Source: Murdochiella sp. Marseille-P8839 (GTDB lineage Bacteria; Bacillota; Clostridia; Tissierellales; Peptoniphilaceae). From it: DNA of 64,000 nt. Within the stretch, counting starts at the first letter, position 1. The number at the start of each line of letters is the position of its first letter. Shown here piece by piece: positions 17,701-26,442 of the stretch. The notes beneath the pieces are model-generated. The model ran no database searches. It saw nothing but the letters and a program-made list of their open reading frames with translations, and was not told the DNA's origin. The stretch is from contig JAIKLF010000002.1 in NCBI GenBank assembly GCA_019753405.1, positions 81,400 through 145,399 of the forward strand. Reading direction: 5' to 3'. A program made the translations under genes and the position numbers.

Positions 17701-18885
17701 ATGAGCATTCATGACATGGAGTACTTGCAACAGAAAATTGATGGATTAAAGGCCGAAGGTCTGTATAAATCGTTTAAAGTGGTGGAAGGACCGAACGAGG
17801 CGGAGTGCGTGATCGACGGCAAAAAGGTGATCAACCTCTCCTCCAACAACTATCTGGGCTTTGCCAATCATCCGCGCCTAAAAGAGGCGGCCATCAAGGC
17901 GATTCGCGAATACGGCGTCGGTGCGGGCGCAGTGCGTCCCATCAACGGCAACCTGCTTTTGCATGAAGAGTTGGAAAAACTGCTTGCCGAATTCAAGGAA
18001 GAGGAAGCTGTCGTTGTTTATCAATCGGGATTTAACTGCAATGCCGGTACGATTCAGGCGGCGGTGGATGAGGGCGATCTCATTATTTCGGATGAACTCA
18101 ATCATGCGTCGATTATCGACGGCTGCCGTCTGTCCAAGGCCAAGAAAACGGTGTTCCGCCACAGCGATATGGAGGACCTGGAGCGCGTGTTGAAAGAGCG
18201 CCGCGCGGATTACGATAAGGTGCTCATCATTACCGATGGTGTGTTTTCCATGGACGGGGATATCGCCAATTTGCCGGGCATCGTTGCCTTGGCGGAGAAG
18301 TACGACTGCATGACCTATGTGGATGATGCCCATGCCTCCGGCGTTTTAGGACGCAGTGGACGCGGTACGGTGGATCATTTCCACCTGCACGGCAAAGTGG
18401 ATTTTATCATCGGCACCCTTTCCAAAGCGATTGGCGTGATTGGGGGGTATGTGGCAGGCAAGAAAGCTACGGTTGATTGGCTGAAAAATCGCAGCCGTCC
18501 GCTATTGTTTTCTACCGGCAACACACCGGCGGATACTGCAGCGATTATCGAAGCTATTACGATGTTGATGGAAAGCGAAGAATACACTGAAAAACTCTGG
18601 GCGAATGCACGCCTATTCAAAGAAAAGCTCAATACATTAGGCTTTAATACGGGACACAGCGAAACGCCTATCACCCCGATTATTATTGGGGACGAGGCGA
18701 AAACAGGCGAATTTTCCGCTCGACTTTTCGAGGCGGGCGTATTCACCAGCCCCATCGTTTTTCCGACCGTTCCTAAAGGGACGGGTCGCGTGCGCTGCAT
18801 GATTACGGCAGCGCATACACCGGAACAAATCACGCGCGCGGTGGAGATCATCGATCGCGTGGGCAAGGAACTGGGCATCATCTAA
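17701..18885 (+). CDS. kbl: Glycine C-acetyltransferase (2-amino-3-ketobutyrate CoA ligase)
   Basis: 394 residues, PLP alpha-oxoamine synthase family. Converts 2-amino-3-oxobutyrate and CoA to glycine and acetyl-CoA. Visible motifs are [13 protein letters not shown] near the N-terminus, [21 protein letters not shown] (PLP contacts) and [13 protein letters not shown] with the Schiff-base lysine. AAAGGAG precedes the ATG, 30 bases after tdh, so the two form an operon. Length is normal for the family. A bidirectional terminator follows. Confidence 0.95.
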   Translation: MSIHDMEYLQQKIDGLKAEGLYKSFKVVEGPNEAECVIDGKKVINLSSNNYLGFANHPRLKEAAIKAIREYGVGAGAVRPINGNLLLHEELEKLLAEFKEEEAVVVYQSGFNCNAGTIQAAVDEGDLIISDELNHASIIDGCRLSKAKKTVFRHSDMEDLERVLKERRADYDKVLIITDGVFSMDGDIANLPGIVALAEKYDCMTYVDDAHASGVLGRSGRGTVDHFHLHGKVDFIIGTLSKAIGVIGGYVAGKKATVDWLKNRSRPLLFSTGNTPADTAAIIEAITMLMESEEYTEKLWANARLFKEKLNTLGFNTGHSETPITPIIIGDEAKTGEFSARLFEAGVFTSPIVFPTVPKGTGRVRCMITAAHTPEQITRAVEIIDRVGKELGII

Positions 18886-18972
18886 CGATGCTGTTGCCCC
18901 GTGTCTCGACTTGGCATCAAAGGAACACGCGGGCTTACGAAAATCGCGTTGCCATATCCCATAACATAAAGA

Positions 18973-19007
18973 AAGGCTGTACATCGAAAACCGATGTACA
19001 GCCTTTT
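18973..19007. terminator. Terminator shared by kbl (+) and gltS (-)
   Basis: GGCTGTACATCG (18975-18986), loop AAAAC, CGATGTACAGCC (18992-19003), then TTTT. AAAG before the stem provides a short T-run on the other strand. The two genes converge here. Confidence 0.85.
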
Positions 19008-19030
19008 GCATCTGCCTAAAAAGAGAGAGC

Positions 19031-20269
19031 TTATTTCAGATTTTTGACGAACATGCTGATAAAGGTGATCGTCTGTGGCTGGTAGATAATATCGACCAAG
19101 AACGCACCGACAATTGGCACGATCATCATAGCTTTACGGGAATACCCATAGCGGTCGTTGACCGCGGTCATGTTGACGATTGCCGAAGGCGTTGCACCCA
19201 AACCGTGACCGCAAAGACCAGCGCACATAACGGCGGCATCGTAGTCCGCCCCAAGGAGACGGAAAATGATGAAGTAGGATGCCAAACCAAGGAAAAGTAC
19301 CTGGCAAAGTACGACGAGCAATACGCCGCCAACCAGATCCGCGATTTCCCAAAGTTTCAGCGTCATCAGCGCCAAGGATAAGAACAGGTTCAACATTACC
19401 GTACCGATACCATCCGTAAGGGCGAAGTCGAAATGATAGAAGCGATGTTTCTCATTCAGGTTGCGGACGATCACCGCAATAAACATCGCACCAACATAAG
19501 TCGGGAGTGACACGTTGAAGAGGCTCTTGATCCAGCCGGCGATGAGCGAACCGGCTGCCATACAGAGAATAATGACCACCACGTTTTGAATGAGCTCAAA
19601 GCTCGTGAGCTTCTCGTTACCTTCTGTGGTATTGACGTTTGCTGCATCGGTCACAAAGTCTTCATTGGTCGGCTTAAGGTGATGGCGTTCAATGAGCAGA
19701 CGACCGAGCGGTCCACCCAACAGAACGGCGGAGATCAAACCGAATGTCGCTGCTGCGGCACCAACCGTTTTGGCGAGTGGGTAGCCCATTTCCACAAAAT
19801 CGTTGCCATAGGACAGGGCAGCGCCGTGTCCACCAATCATGGAGATAGCGCTCGCAAGAAGCGCATACGGCGGTTCCAGACCGGTAGCGGCGGAAATGCC
19901 CATACCGATGCAGTTCTGAATAATGGAAACGACGCCACAGACCAGCCAGTAGATAATCAACAGTTTGCCGCCGCTCTTCAGGAGTTTCAGACTTGCACCG
20001 AGACCGACGGTGGTAAAGAATGCCAACATAAATACGCTTTGGAAGGGATCATCGAATACGAAAGTAAAGCTTCCGGTGGTATGCCCAATCCAGGTGATGA
20101 GCATAAACAGAAAGCCACCAACGACCGGTGCAGGAATACAGAATTTCGCAAGGAAATTGATCTTGCGCACCAGGACGTATCCAATGAGAAGAAGGATGGC
20201 GGCTAACGCAAGCGTCAGCACGCTGTTAAGATTGATCGTAAATAAATTATCGACAACTTCGAATGTCAT
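19031..20269 (-). CDS. gltS: Sodium/glutamate symporter GltS
   Basis: 412 residues, about ten to eleven hydrophobic helices, with GltS-family signatures GGHGAALSYG and GLGATPSAIVNM (re-entrant pore loops in the two halves). Imports L-glutamate with Na+. AAGGAGG stands seven bases before the ATG. Glutamate is the fermentation substrate of the pathway at 33-48 kb, and a second, more divergent family member lies at 46042. Single-gene unit between terminators. Confidence 0.93.
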   Translation of the reverse strand: MTFEVVDNLFTINLNSVLTLALAAILLLIGYVLVRKINFLAKFCIPAPVVGGFLFMLITWIGHTTGSFTFVFDDPFQSVFMLAFFTTVGLGASLKLLKSGGKLLIIYWLVCGVVSIIQNCIGMGISAATGLEPPYALLASAISMIGGHGAALSYGNDFVEMGYPLAKTVGAAAATFGLISAVLLGGPLGRLLIERHHLKPTNEDFVTDAANVNTTEGNEKLTSFELIQNVVVIILCMAAGSLIAGWIKSLFNVSLPTYVGAMFIAVIVRNLNEKHRFYHFDFALTDGIGTVMLNLFLSLALMTLKLWEIADLVGGVLLVVLCQVLFLGLASYFIIFRLLGADYDAAVMCAGLCGHGLGATPSAIVNMTAVNDRYGYSRKAMMIVPIVGAFLVDIIYQPQTITFISMFVKNLK

Positions 20270-20405
20270 AATGCCTCCTTTTCTCTTTTCGGCTTTTTCC
20301 TCTACAGATGCAACATAATTGTATCATGGATTCCTTTTCCCGTCGTATTTATTTTTTGTTAGGACATATATCCTTTTTGCTGATTTTCCGGCGCGGACAA
20401 AAGTA

Positions 20406-20435
20406 AAAAGGATTCCAGTTTATTGGAATCCTTTT
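20406..20435. terminator. Bidirectional terminator
   Basis: AAAAGGATTCCA (20406-20417), loop GTTTAT, TGGAATCCTTTT (20424-20435). The stem is perfect with T-runs on both strands. It terminates the Maf-fusion gene on the minus strand. Confidence 0.85.
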
Positions 20436-20465
20436 CCATCTATCGTTTTCGTCTATCGCTTTTGT

Positions 20466-21536
20466 CTATCGATGCTGCAGATAATCCTGTATAAAACGGG
20501 CATCCTCTTTCGCCAGATCGTGATTTCCGGCCAGCTCTTCGACATGGTGTTCAAACTCATGACGCAGGGTTTTACGAACGTGGATCTTCAGTTCTTCTCG
20601 ATTACAAAACGGAAATTGCTCCTTGAAGGATCCATAATACAGTTCAATATGTCTGCCGAGCGTATCGCGAATATAACGTCCAAGCACTAAAAGATCGTCG
20701 TGACGGGCTTTCGGATGCAGCTCCACTTGCGGCTGAATCTGAATTTGGCCGTTCAGTTCTCGGAAGAGAAAATCCGGAAGCTCGTCGGCCAATTCCCGTA
20801 CAATTTGCTCAAAATCCGCAATGGAGGGAAAGTCATTTGGCGGAAGCGTTGCTCCGTCAGGTACGTAATACGGCGCAATCGCGCGCCATAATGCGGAGAC
20901 GGAAAAACCGATCACCGTGTACGGATCGCCATTCACCCCGGCAAGAAAACCGGGCGGCATATCCTGCAGGCCGTATGCGCCGGCACGATCCAAAAGTTGC
21001 GGCGTGAGATAGGCTTGCAGCTGGCTTTCCATTTGCGGGGCATAGGGTGAAAACGTCACTTCCGCAAACGTCTCATACTGCAGCATGCCCTGCAACGTGC
21101 GCAGACAGACTGCCGTAACCACGGTATGCGTCTTGCCGAAATAGGAGCGCATCATTCGTTCCGCCTCGGCCATGTTGCGGGGTTTGTTGTATATTTCTTC
21201 GTTATGGACAACCATCGTATCTGCGGCAATATAGAGGGTGTTGGATAACAGAGAGAACGCTTCATTTTGGTCTTCGGCATCCGAATCGACAAGATTTTGT
21301 CCGCCGGTTTTCGCGTAGGCGAGCGCCCGGGCGGCGATGGCTGCGCGTTCCACCATCGGCTTTCCGACCGTCTTCGCCAACGACGTCTGCCGTATAGCCT
21401 CTTCATCGCAAGGAACGTGTTCCCGTCTCGGATGCAGAAACGCCAGCAAGGCGCGTCTTCTCGGAGAGCCGCTCATCAGCACAACGTGTTCAAAAAAACC
21501 GAGTGTTCCGTTTTCCTGCGGTACGGTCGAAAACAT
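20466..21536 (-). CDS. Maf-like nucleotide pyrophosphatase fused to a zincin-like metallopeptidase domain
   Basis: 356 residues. Residues ~16-215 are a Maf/YhdE nucleoside-triphosphate pyrophosphatase domain: MSGSPRRRALL, the conserved acidic DEEAIRQ, IAADTMVV, KPRNMAEAERMM and GKTHTVVTAV. Maf enzymes hydrolyse non-canonical or canonical NTPs. Residues ~235-356 resemble the short zincin (DUF1025-type) domain with a HExxH zinc motif in LRHEFEHHVEEL. Zincin_1 proteins are usually stand-alone. Start 21536 follows AAAGGAGGAAAGG; an upstream extension to 21713 is not protein-like and lacks a ribosome-binding site. The fusion is in one frame with no sign of a frameshift. What the peptidase domain does here is unknown. 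Confidence 0.85.
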   Translation of the reverse strand: MFSTVPQENGTLGFFEHVVLMSGSPRRRALLAFLHPRREHVPCDEEAIRQTSLAKTVGKPMVERAAIAARALAYAKTGGQNLVDSDAEDQNEAFSLLSNTLYIAADTMVVHNEEIYNKPRNMAEAERMMRSYFGKTHTVVTAVCLRTLQGMLQYETFAEVTFSPYAPQMESQLQAYLTPQLLDRAGAYGLQDMPPGFLAGVNGDPYTVIGFSVSALWRAIAPYYVPDGATLPPNDFPSIADFEQIVRELADELPDFLFRELNGQIQIQPQVELHPKARHDDLLVLGRYIRDTLGRHIELYYGSFKEQFPFCNREELKIHVRKTLRHEFEHHVEELAGNHDLAKEDARFIQDYLQHR

Positions 21537-21819
21537 CCTTTCCTCCTTTTTGCGATCGGGTGGGCTTTGCCCGGATAGTTTTTCTGCGTGAAAATACGCT
21601 CGGATGAATATCCGGTAGAGTGGATTACTGCCCGGCGGGATTTTCAGTCGGGTAGATTTCCGTCCGGAAGGAGAAATCATCACAAAGAAATCAAAATTCC
21701 AAGCGTCGCGCATGCTACACTAGTAATGGATAAGTTATCCTTATGCATGACACATCAGCTGGCGGTTGGCGTTTCGTACTCGCCTGTCCTGCTTTCAGGC
21801 GACTGACGAAAGCAAAATC

Positions 21820-21850
21820 ATCCGATGCCCTCGAGGGCATCGGATTTTTG
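21820..21850. terminator. Terminator hairpin
   Basis: ATCCGATGCCC (21820-21830), TCGA, GGGCATCGGAT (21835-21845), then TTTTTG. It lies just beyond the minus-strand aminopeptidase stop. The rest of 21537-21819 holds only a small hairpin (CGCCTG/CAGGCG near 21781-21801) and no gene. Confidence 0.7.
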
Positions 21851-21856
21851 TTTGTA

Positions 21857-23098
21857 TTATTCAAGAACGAAATTGCCGTGTGCAAAAACCGTCTTTTCCT
21901 CGCCATCTGCCGTAATGCCAACAATGGACAAGTCTCTTGTGCCAACCATGAAATCCTCATGGATTTGCGAGACATTGGCACCGTGCGCTTTTAATTCATC
22001 GTCGCTCATGTTCTCTCCGCCTTGGATGGTTGTCGGGTAGCTTGCCCCGAAAGCGAAATGGCAGGACGCATTTTCGTCAAAGAGCGTTTCATAAAACAGC
22101 GTTTTTGAAAGGGAGATGGGGGAGTCATAGGGAACCAGCGCAATCTCACCAAGACGCACAGCGTTCTCATCTTCCGCCAAGAGCGCCTTAAGCTTTTCCT
22201 CTCCTTTTTTGGCGGAATAGGAGGTCACGGCACCGTCCTTAAAGTGCAAGGTGAAGTCTTCAATCAGGCTGCCGTTATAGGCCAGCGGTCGAGTGGCCAC
22301 GAGTGTTCCATCCACCCCTTCACGATGTGGCATCGTGAATACTTCCTCGGTGGGCATATTGGGAACAAACGCTGTTCCGCGGTTATCCTTGGACGTCGCG
22401 GCGCACCAGATGTGCCCTTCCGGAAGACGAACAACAAGGTCGGTTCCGTTTTCCGCCCGATAGTGAAGCCGTTCGAAACGGTAGTGATTCAAACGATCTG
22501 CGCGCTCTTGCAGACGCTTGAGATGCGCCTGCCAAGCGGCCACAGGATCTTCCTCGTTGAGGCGCATGACGGAAAAAATCTGTTCCCAGAGTCGATGGAT
22601 CGCCTCTTTGTCCTCCGTTGCATCGGGATAGACTTTTTTCGCCCACGCTGCACTGGGAACGGCAACGATGCACCATGAGACCTCATCGTTCATGGTGTAA
22701 TGCCGCAAGGGCTTAAATTTCTTATTTATCGCCATTGAAGCACGCTGCACACGGTCATGATCCACACCGGCAAGCGCTTCCGGATCAGAGGAAATCAAAT
22801 GGATCATGTGCACCCCTTTTTGACAATAGTATTCACGTTTGTCGTACAGAAAATCAGGCACATTGTCCAATACATCGAGGGAAGCATTTTCCAAGCGCAG
22901 GCGGCTAAGCGCATCATCCTGCCAATCCACGACGACTTCGCTTGCCCCCGCTTCGTAGGCATACTTCACGACGAGTCGTACAAAATCTGCCGTTTCGATG
23001 GCACCTGTAATCAGCACAGGTACACCCGGCTGGACATTGGATCCGACTTCCACAATAAGACGCGCATAGGCGTCGAGACGTTGATCGTTGACGTTCAT
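21857..23098 (-). CDS. Aminopeptidase, M29 (thermophilic aminopeptidase/AmpS) family
   Basis: 413 residues, a normal length for M29 peptidases, which are cytoplasmic, metal-dependent aminopeptidases. Family features are the N-terminal DAYARLIVEVGSNVQPG, NMPTEEVFTMPHREGVDG (metal ligand glutamate and histidine), ASCHFAFGASY and IHEDFMVGT near the C-terminus. CTAAGGAGG precedes the ATG. It is divergent from pepF, with an inverted repeat in between; together they process imported peptides to amino acids for fermentation. Confidence 0.9.
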   Translation of the reverse strand: MNVNDQRLDAYARLIVEVGSNVQPGVPVLITGAIETADFVRLVVKYAYEAGASEVVVDWQDDALSRLRLENASLDVLDNVPDFLYDKREYYCQKGVHMIHLISSDPEALAGVDHDRVQRASMAINKKFKPLRHYTMNDEVSWCIVAVPSAAWAKKVYPDATEDKEAIHRLWEQIFSVMRLNEEDPVAAWQAHLKRLQERADRLNHYRFERLHYRAENGTDLVVRLPEGHIWCAATSKDNRGTAFVPNMPTEEVFTMPHREGVDGTLVATRPLAYNGSLIEDFTLHFKDGAVTSYSAKKGEEKLKALLAEDENAVRLGEIALVPYDSPISLSKTLFYETLFDENASCHFAFGASYPTTIQGGENMSDDELKAHGANVSQIHEDFMVGTRDLSIVGITADGEEKTVFAHGNFVLE

Positions 23099-23271
23099 GA
23101 TTCCTCCTTAGTGATGCGTCAAAGCGCAAAATCTTTTTATTCTCTTCGTATGGAGCGGCCTCTTTCCGGCAAAGGCTCGCTTTGATGAGAGCGCATTTTT
23201 CCGGTGTGGCTCCCTTCCTTCCCGGTACGGCTCATCCTTTTCTGGTACGGGGAAAAAGAAAATAGGGTAGC

Positions 23272-23309
23272 ATAATAACGAATATCGTTGATATCGCTAT
23301 CGTTATTAT
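23272..23309. promoter_or_regulatory. Inverted repeat between divergent peptidase genes, possible operator
   Basis: ATAATAACGA (23272-23281) is the exact inverse of TCGTTATTAT (23300-23309), with further TATCG/CGATA-type symmetry between. It lies 28 bases upstream of pepF and in the leader of the divergent aminopeptidase, so one regulator could control both. Confidence 0.45.
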
Positions 23310-23337
23310 AACGGAATCCCGATGGAAAGGAGAAACG

Positions 23338-25245
23338 ATGGAAAAGAGTGTATCCCGCGCGGAGGTGTCGGTCGAAGAGACTTGGGATCTTCGTCCGATT
23401 TTTGAAACTGAAGAAGCCTTTGAAGCGGCATTTGCAAAAGTGGAACAAGAGGCCGATGCATTTGTGGCGCGTTATCACGGCAAATGGACATCGGCAAAGC
23501 AGGTGAATGAAGCGTTGACGGCGTATGCGAACCTGTTTGCACCAGTGGAACGCATAGAGGCCTATGCTTCCCTGCAAGTGGAGGAGGACACCTCAAACAA
23601 GAATAATGCCCAACGGGAGGCACGCACTGCGTCGCGTCTCGCCATCCTCGGCAAGAAGCTGGCGTTTGTTCCGATCACGCTTGCCCATATGGAAGAAGGC
23701 ATACGGGAAGAAGCGGCTCGTCTCATGCCGGAGCATGCGCGCTACCTTGCACGCCTCGCAAAAGACAAGGCGCATTTTCTTTCGCGGGAAACCGAAGCAG
23801 CCTTGGCGGCTATGGCACCGACTCTTGCGGCACCGGAACAGATTTATGCGGATAGCAAATTCGGCGATACGGTCTTTCCGCCGTTTACTGTGAATGGCAA
23901 AACCGTCCAGATGACCTACAATACCTTTGAAAATCGCTATGAAACGGAGACGGATTATGCCCTGCGCCATCGGGCGGCGGAAGTCTTTTACGGGGAACTT
24001 TCCCGTCATCGTCATGTCACGGCCTCGGCGTATAACGCCCGTGTTCAGCAGGAGAAAATCGAAGCGGATCTGCGCGGTTATGATTCCGTGTTTTCCTTCC
24101 TTCTCGCCGATCAGGAGGTGCCGCGTGAGCTATACGACCGTCAGATCGACATCATCATGCAGGATCTTGCGCCCATTATGCAGAAGTATGCACGTCTGTT
24201 ACAGAGCGTTTATAACTTGCCTTCCATGACGAGCTACGATCTCAAGTTGGAGCTGGATCCCACGTTTGTTTCCCACGTCTCGTATGAGGAAGCGGCGACG
24301 TACATTAAAGATGGCCTTTCTATTTTGGGTGAAGACTATGTGAAGATGCTTTCGCAGGCCTTCAACGAGCGTTGGATTGATTATGCGGAAAACAAGGGCA
24401 AATGTACCGGCGCCTTTTGCGCCGACGTCTATGGTGTTCATCCCTATATTCTTACCAGCTTCAATTACCGCATGGATGAAGTGGCGACACTTGCCCACGA
24501 ACTCGGCCATGCCGGCCAAAGCGTGCTCACCTGTGCGGCGCAGCCCTATCTGAATAAGGAAATGTCGCTTTACATGGTAGAGTCGCCATCGACCACCAAT
24601 GAGCTCATCATGGAAAATTATTTGCTCCAAAAAGCCGGCAACAATAAACGTGAACGTCGATGGGTACTCTCGCAGATGCTTTCCAAGACCTACTACCACA
24701 ACTTTGTGACGCATCTTTTGGAGGCGGCCTACCAGCGTGAAGTCTATCGCATCGTGGACCGTGGCGGTTCCGTCGATGCAGACGATCTTTCCGGCATCTA
24801 CCGTGATGTCCTCACGCGCTTCTGGGGTGATGCGGTGGAAATCAAGGACGGATCGACCCTCACCTGGATGCGCCAGCCGCACTATTACAACGGCCTTTAT
24901 TCCTATACCTATTTCGCCGGCCTCACCGTCGGCACCCAGATGGCGCTTCGCCTGATGGCGTCCTCGGGGGCGGATGGAAAAGGCGATGGCGCGTCCGGAA
25001 AGGCCGTCGGAACGGATCAAAACGAGGTTGGGCGGAATGACCTTGCAACGGGTGAGGATCATGCCGGTGGCTCGGATCGCCAAGCGGTCATCGATTCTTG
25101 GCGTTCCTTCCTCGCCGCCGGCGGATCGTTAGATCCCATTGCCCAAGCCGCGCTCGTCGGCGTAGATATCACCACCGATAAGCCGTTGAAAGACACGATT
25201 GCGTATATCGGCTCCATCGTAGATGAGCTGGTGGAGCTAAGCTGA
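23338..25245 (+). CDS. pepF: Oligoendopeptidase F (M3B family)
   Basis: 635 residues. Cytoplasmic zinc endopeptidase that cuts oligopeptides. The active site LAHELGHAGQSVL has zinc ligands H387 and H391 and catalytic E388; the third ligand is in SPSTTNELIMENYLL. The N-terminal PepF domain (EETWDLRPIF) and C-terminal HYYNGLYSYTYFAGL are typical. An unusual Gly/Asp/Ala-rich polar stretch of ~45 residues (24958-25085) interrupts the last helical region just before a conserved SWRSFLAAGGSLDP end. GAAAGGAG precedes the ATG. No clear terminator follows. Confidence 0.94.
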   Translation: MEKSVSRAEVSVEETWDLRPIFETEEAFEAAFAKVEQEADAFVARYHGKWTSAKQVNEALTAYANLFAPVERIEAYASLQVEEDTSNKNNAQREARTASRLAILGKKLAFVPITLAHMEEGIREEAARLMPEHARYLARLAKDKAHFLSRETEAALAAMAPTLAAPEQIYADSKFGDTVFPPFTVNGKTVQMTYNTFENRYETETDYALRHRAAEVFYGELSRHRHVTASAYNARVQQEKIEADLRGYDSVFSFLLADQEVPRELYDRQIDIIMQDLAPIMQKYARLLQSVYNLPSMTSYDLKLELDPTFVSHVSYEEAATYIKDGLSILGEDYVKMLSQAFNERWIDYAENKGKCTGAFCADVYGVHPYILTSFNYRMDEVATLAHELGHAGQSVLTCAAQPYLNKEMSLYMVESPSTTNELIMENYLLQKAGNNKRERRWVLSQMLSKTYYHNFVTHLLEAAYQREVYRIVDRGGSVDADDLSGIYRDVLTRFWGDAVEIKDGSTLTWMRQPHYYNGLYSYTYFAGLTVGTQMALRLMASSGADGKGDGASGKAVGTDQNEVGRNDLATGEDHAGGSDRQAVIDSWRSFLAAGGSLDPIAQAALVGVDITTDKPLKDTIAYIGSIVDELVELS

Positions 25246-25356
25246 GAAGGCCATGCCTTTTATGTCCAAGCTCCGTTTGCTGAGCAAAGTCGCTCAGTCG
25301 GTTTGTCGTTCGCTTCTCCACGTTCGGAAAAGCCGTCCCGTCCAGGAAAAGTCGTC

Positions 25357-25447
25357 CCGTCCGCTCGTCGCTCGCTTCTCCTCGTCCCCTCGCTGTATAG
25401 CCTATCGTTTCTGCCGTGACTCGTCGAAGAGGCGACTCGCGTACGCG
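25357..25447. repeat. Dispersed repeat, inverted relative to 8455-8545
   Basis: Ends match the reverse complement of 8455-8545 (CGCTTCTCCTCGTC and GTGACTCGTCGAAGAGGCG). The central ~25 bases differ. Confidence 0.7.
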
Positions 25448-25526
25448 GCGGCTTTTCGAGGATGTGGTGGGCAAGAGCTTTTTTAGAGGCGGAATTGCTG
25501 AGGGGATTTTAGTATACGTATGTAGC

Positions 25527-25893
25527 GATGGTGGTGGAATGCCGAAATGGGGATTATACCACCATCGTTTTTTCGAAGGATGATGGTGGTGGTCTGAAAA
25601 AAACGGGCTTCCACCACCATCATTTGAGGCTTGGGCGATGGTGGTGGTTTGCTGAAATCGCGATTCCACCACCATCACTTTTGCAGTTGGCGATGGTGGT
25701 TATTTGCCGAAAACGAGCTTCCACCACCATCACTTGCGACTTCGGCGTTGGTGGTGATTTGTTGAAAACGGGCTTCCACCACCATCGTTTCTGGCTTTGG
25801 CGTTGGTGGTGGCTTGTTGAAAACGGATTTCCACCACCATCACTTGTGGCTTCGACGATGGTGGTGGCTTGAGGAAAATGCACCACCACCATC
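25527..25893. repeat. Hairpin array C: seven GATGGTGGTGG...CCACCACCATC units, exact 55-bp period
   Basis: Left arms begin at 25527, 25582, 25637, 25692, 25747, 25802 and 25857, with no deviation from 55 bases. Right arms begin 29 bases into units 1-6 (26 in the last). Loops share GCTTGTTGAAAACGG-like sequence and spacers share (A/G)CTTG(T/C)GGCTT. Two left arms read GTTGGTGGTG, a single change. The symmetry allows pairing within or between units. Confidence 0.92.
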
Positions 25894-25904
25894 ATTATAG
25901 AAAG

Positions 25905-26000
25905 GCGGTGCCGACCTGCGGTCGGTAGTTTGAAAACGCCGCCGTAGGCGGCTCCACTTTCGAAATCGCGCCGCTAACGCTTATTCGAGCGGCGCACCGC
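25905..26000. ncRNA. Candidate structured element: three hairpins inside an outer stem
   Basis: GCGGTG (25905-25910) can pair with CACCGC (25995-26000). Inside are CCGACC-TGC-GGTCGG (25911-25925), GCCGCC-GTA-GGCGGC (25938-25952) and GCGCCGCT...AGCGGCGC (25968-25995, sharing one base with the outer arm). A TTTATTT tract follows. This could be a cloverleaf-like RNA, or a DNA cruciform of a mobile element. No family I recognise. Type is tentative. Confidence 0.4.
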
Positions 26001-26055
26001 TTTATTTGTATTTGCGTGTCACAGAAATCGTGTTTGTTTTGTATTCGTTGCGAAA

Positions 26056-26335
26056 CCACTCTACCGATGTACAGGTCGGTGTAGAGTGGTTTTGCTTTTT
26101 TCGGCCATTCCGCTCTACAGAATGACGAAAAGGTGTGGAGTGGTTTTTCCTATTTTGGAAGTTCCACTCTACAGGATGACGAGCGGATGTAGAGTGGTTT
26201 CGCGTTTTTCGACATTTCCACTCTACAGGATGACGAGCGGATGTAGAGTGGTTTCGCGTTTTTCAACATTTCCGCTCTACAGGATGGCGAGCAGGTGTAG
26301 AGTGGTTTTGCCTTTTTCCCCCATTACCCTCTATA
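26056..26335. repeat. Hairpin array D: CCACTCTAC...GTAGAGTGG, exact 54-bp period
   Basis: GTAGAGTGG arms begin at 26081, 26135 (GTGGAGTGG), 26189, 26243 and 26297; inverted CC(A/G)CTCTAC arms begin at 26056, 26110, 26164, 26218 and 26272, with a decayed one at 26326. The period is 54 throughout. Intervals read AGGATGACGAGCGGAT and TTTCGCGTTTTTC. Confidence 0.9.
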
Positions 26336-26345
26336 AAATAAGGAG

Positions 26346-26387
26346 CCGGCCTTTGGCCGGTAGTTTGAAAATGCCGCCGAAGGCGGC
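26346..26387. repeat. Second copy of the two-hairpin motif with compensatory changes
   Basis: CCGGCC-TTT-GGCCGG (26346-26360), a 12-base linker TAGTTTGAAAAT, then GCCGCC-GAA-GGCGGC (26373-26387). The copy at 25911-25952 has the same linker but for its last base, and stem 1 differs at a paired position (A-T there, G-C here). Confidence 0.75.
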
Positions 26388-26442
26388 GAACCTTAAGGAA
26401 AATTATGCTGCCAACGATGGTTTCAGCGGCAGCACTTGCCTG

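Noticed and set aside
20319-20690. 123-codon plus-strand frame opposite the Maf-fusion gene
   Set aside because: Overlaps a strong terminator and the coding strand of a clear gene; hydrophobic but not conserved-looking.
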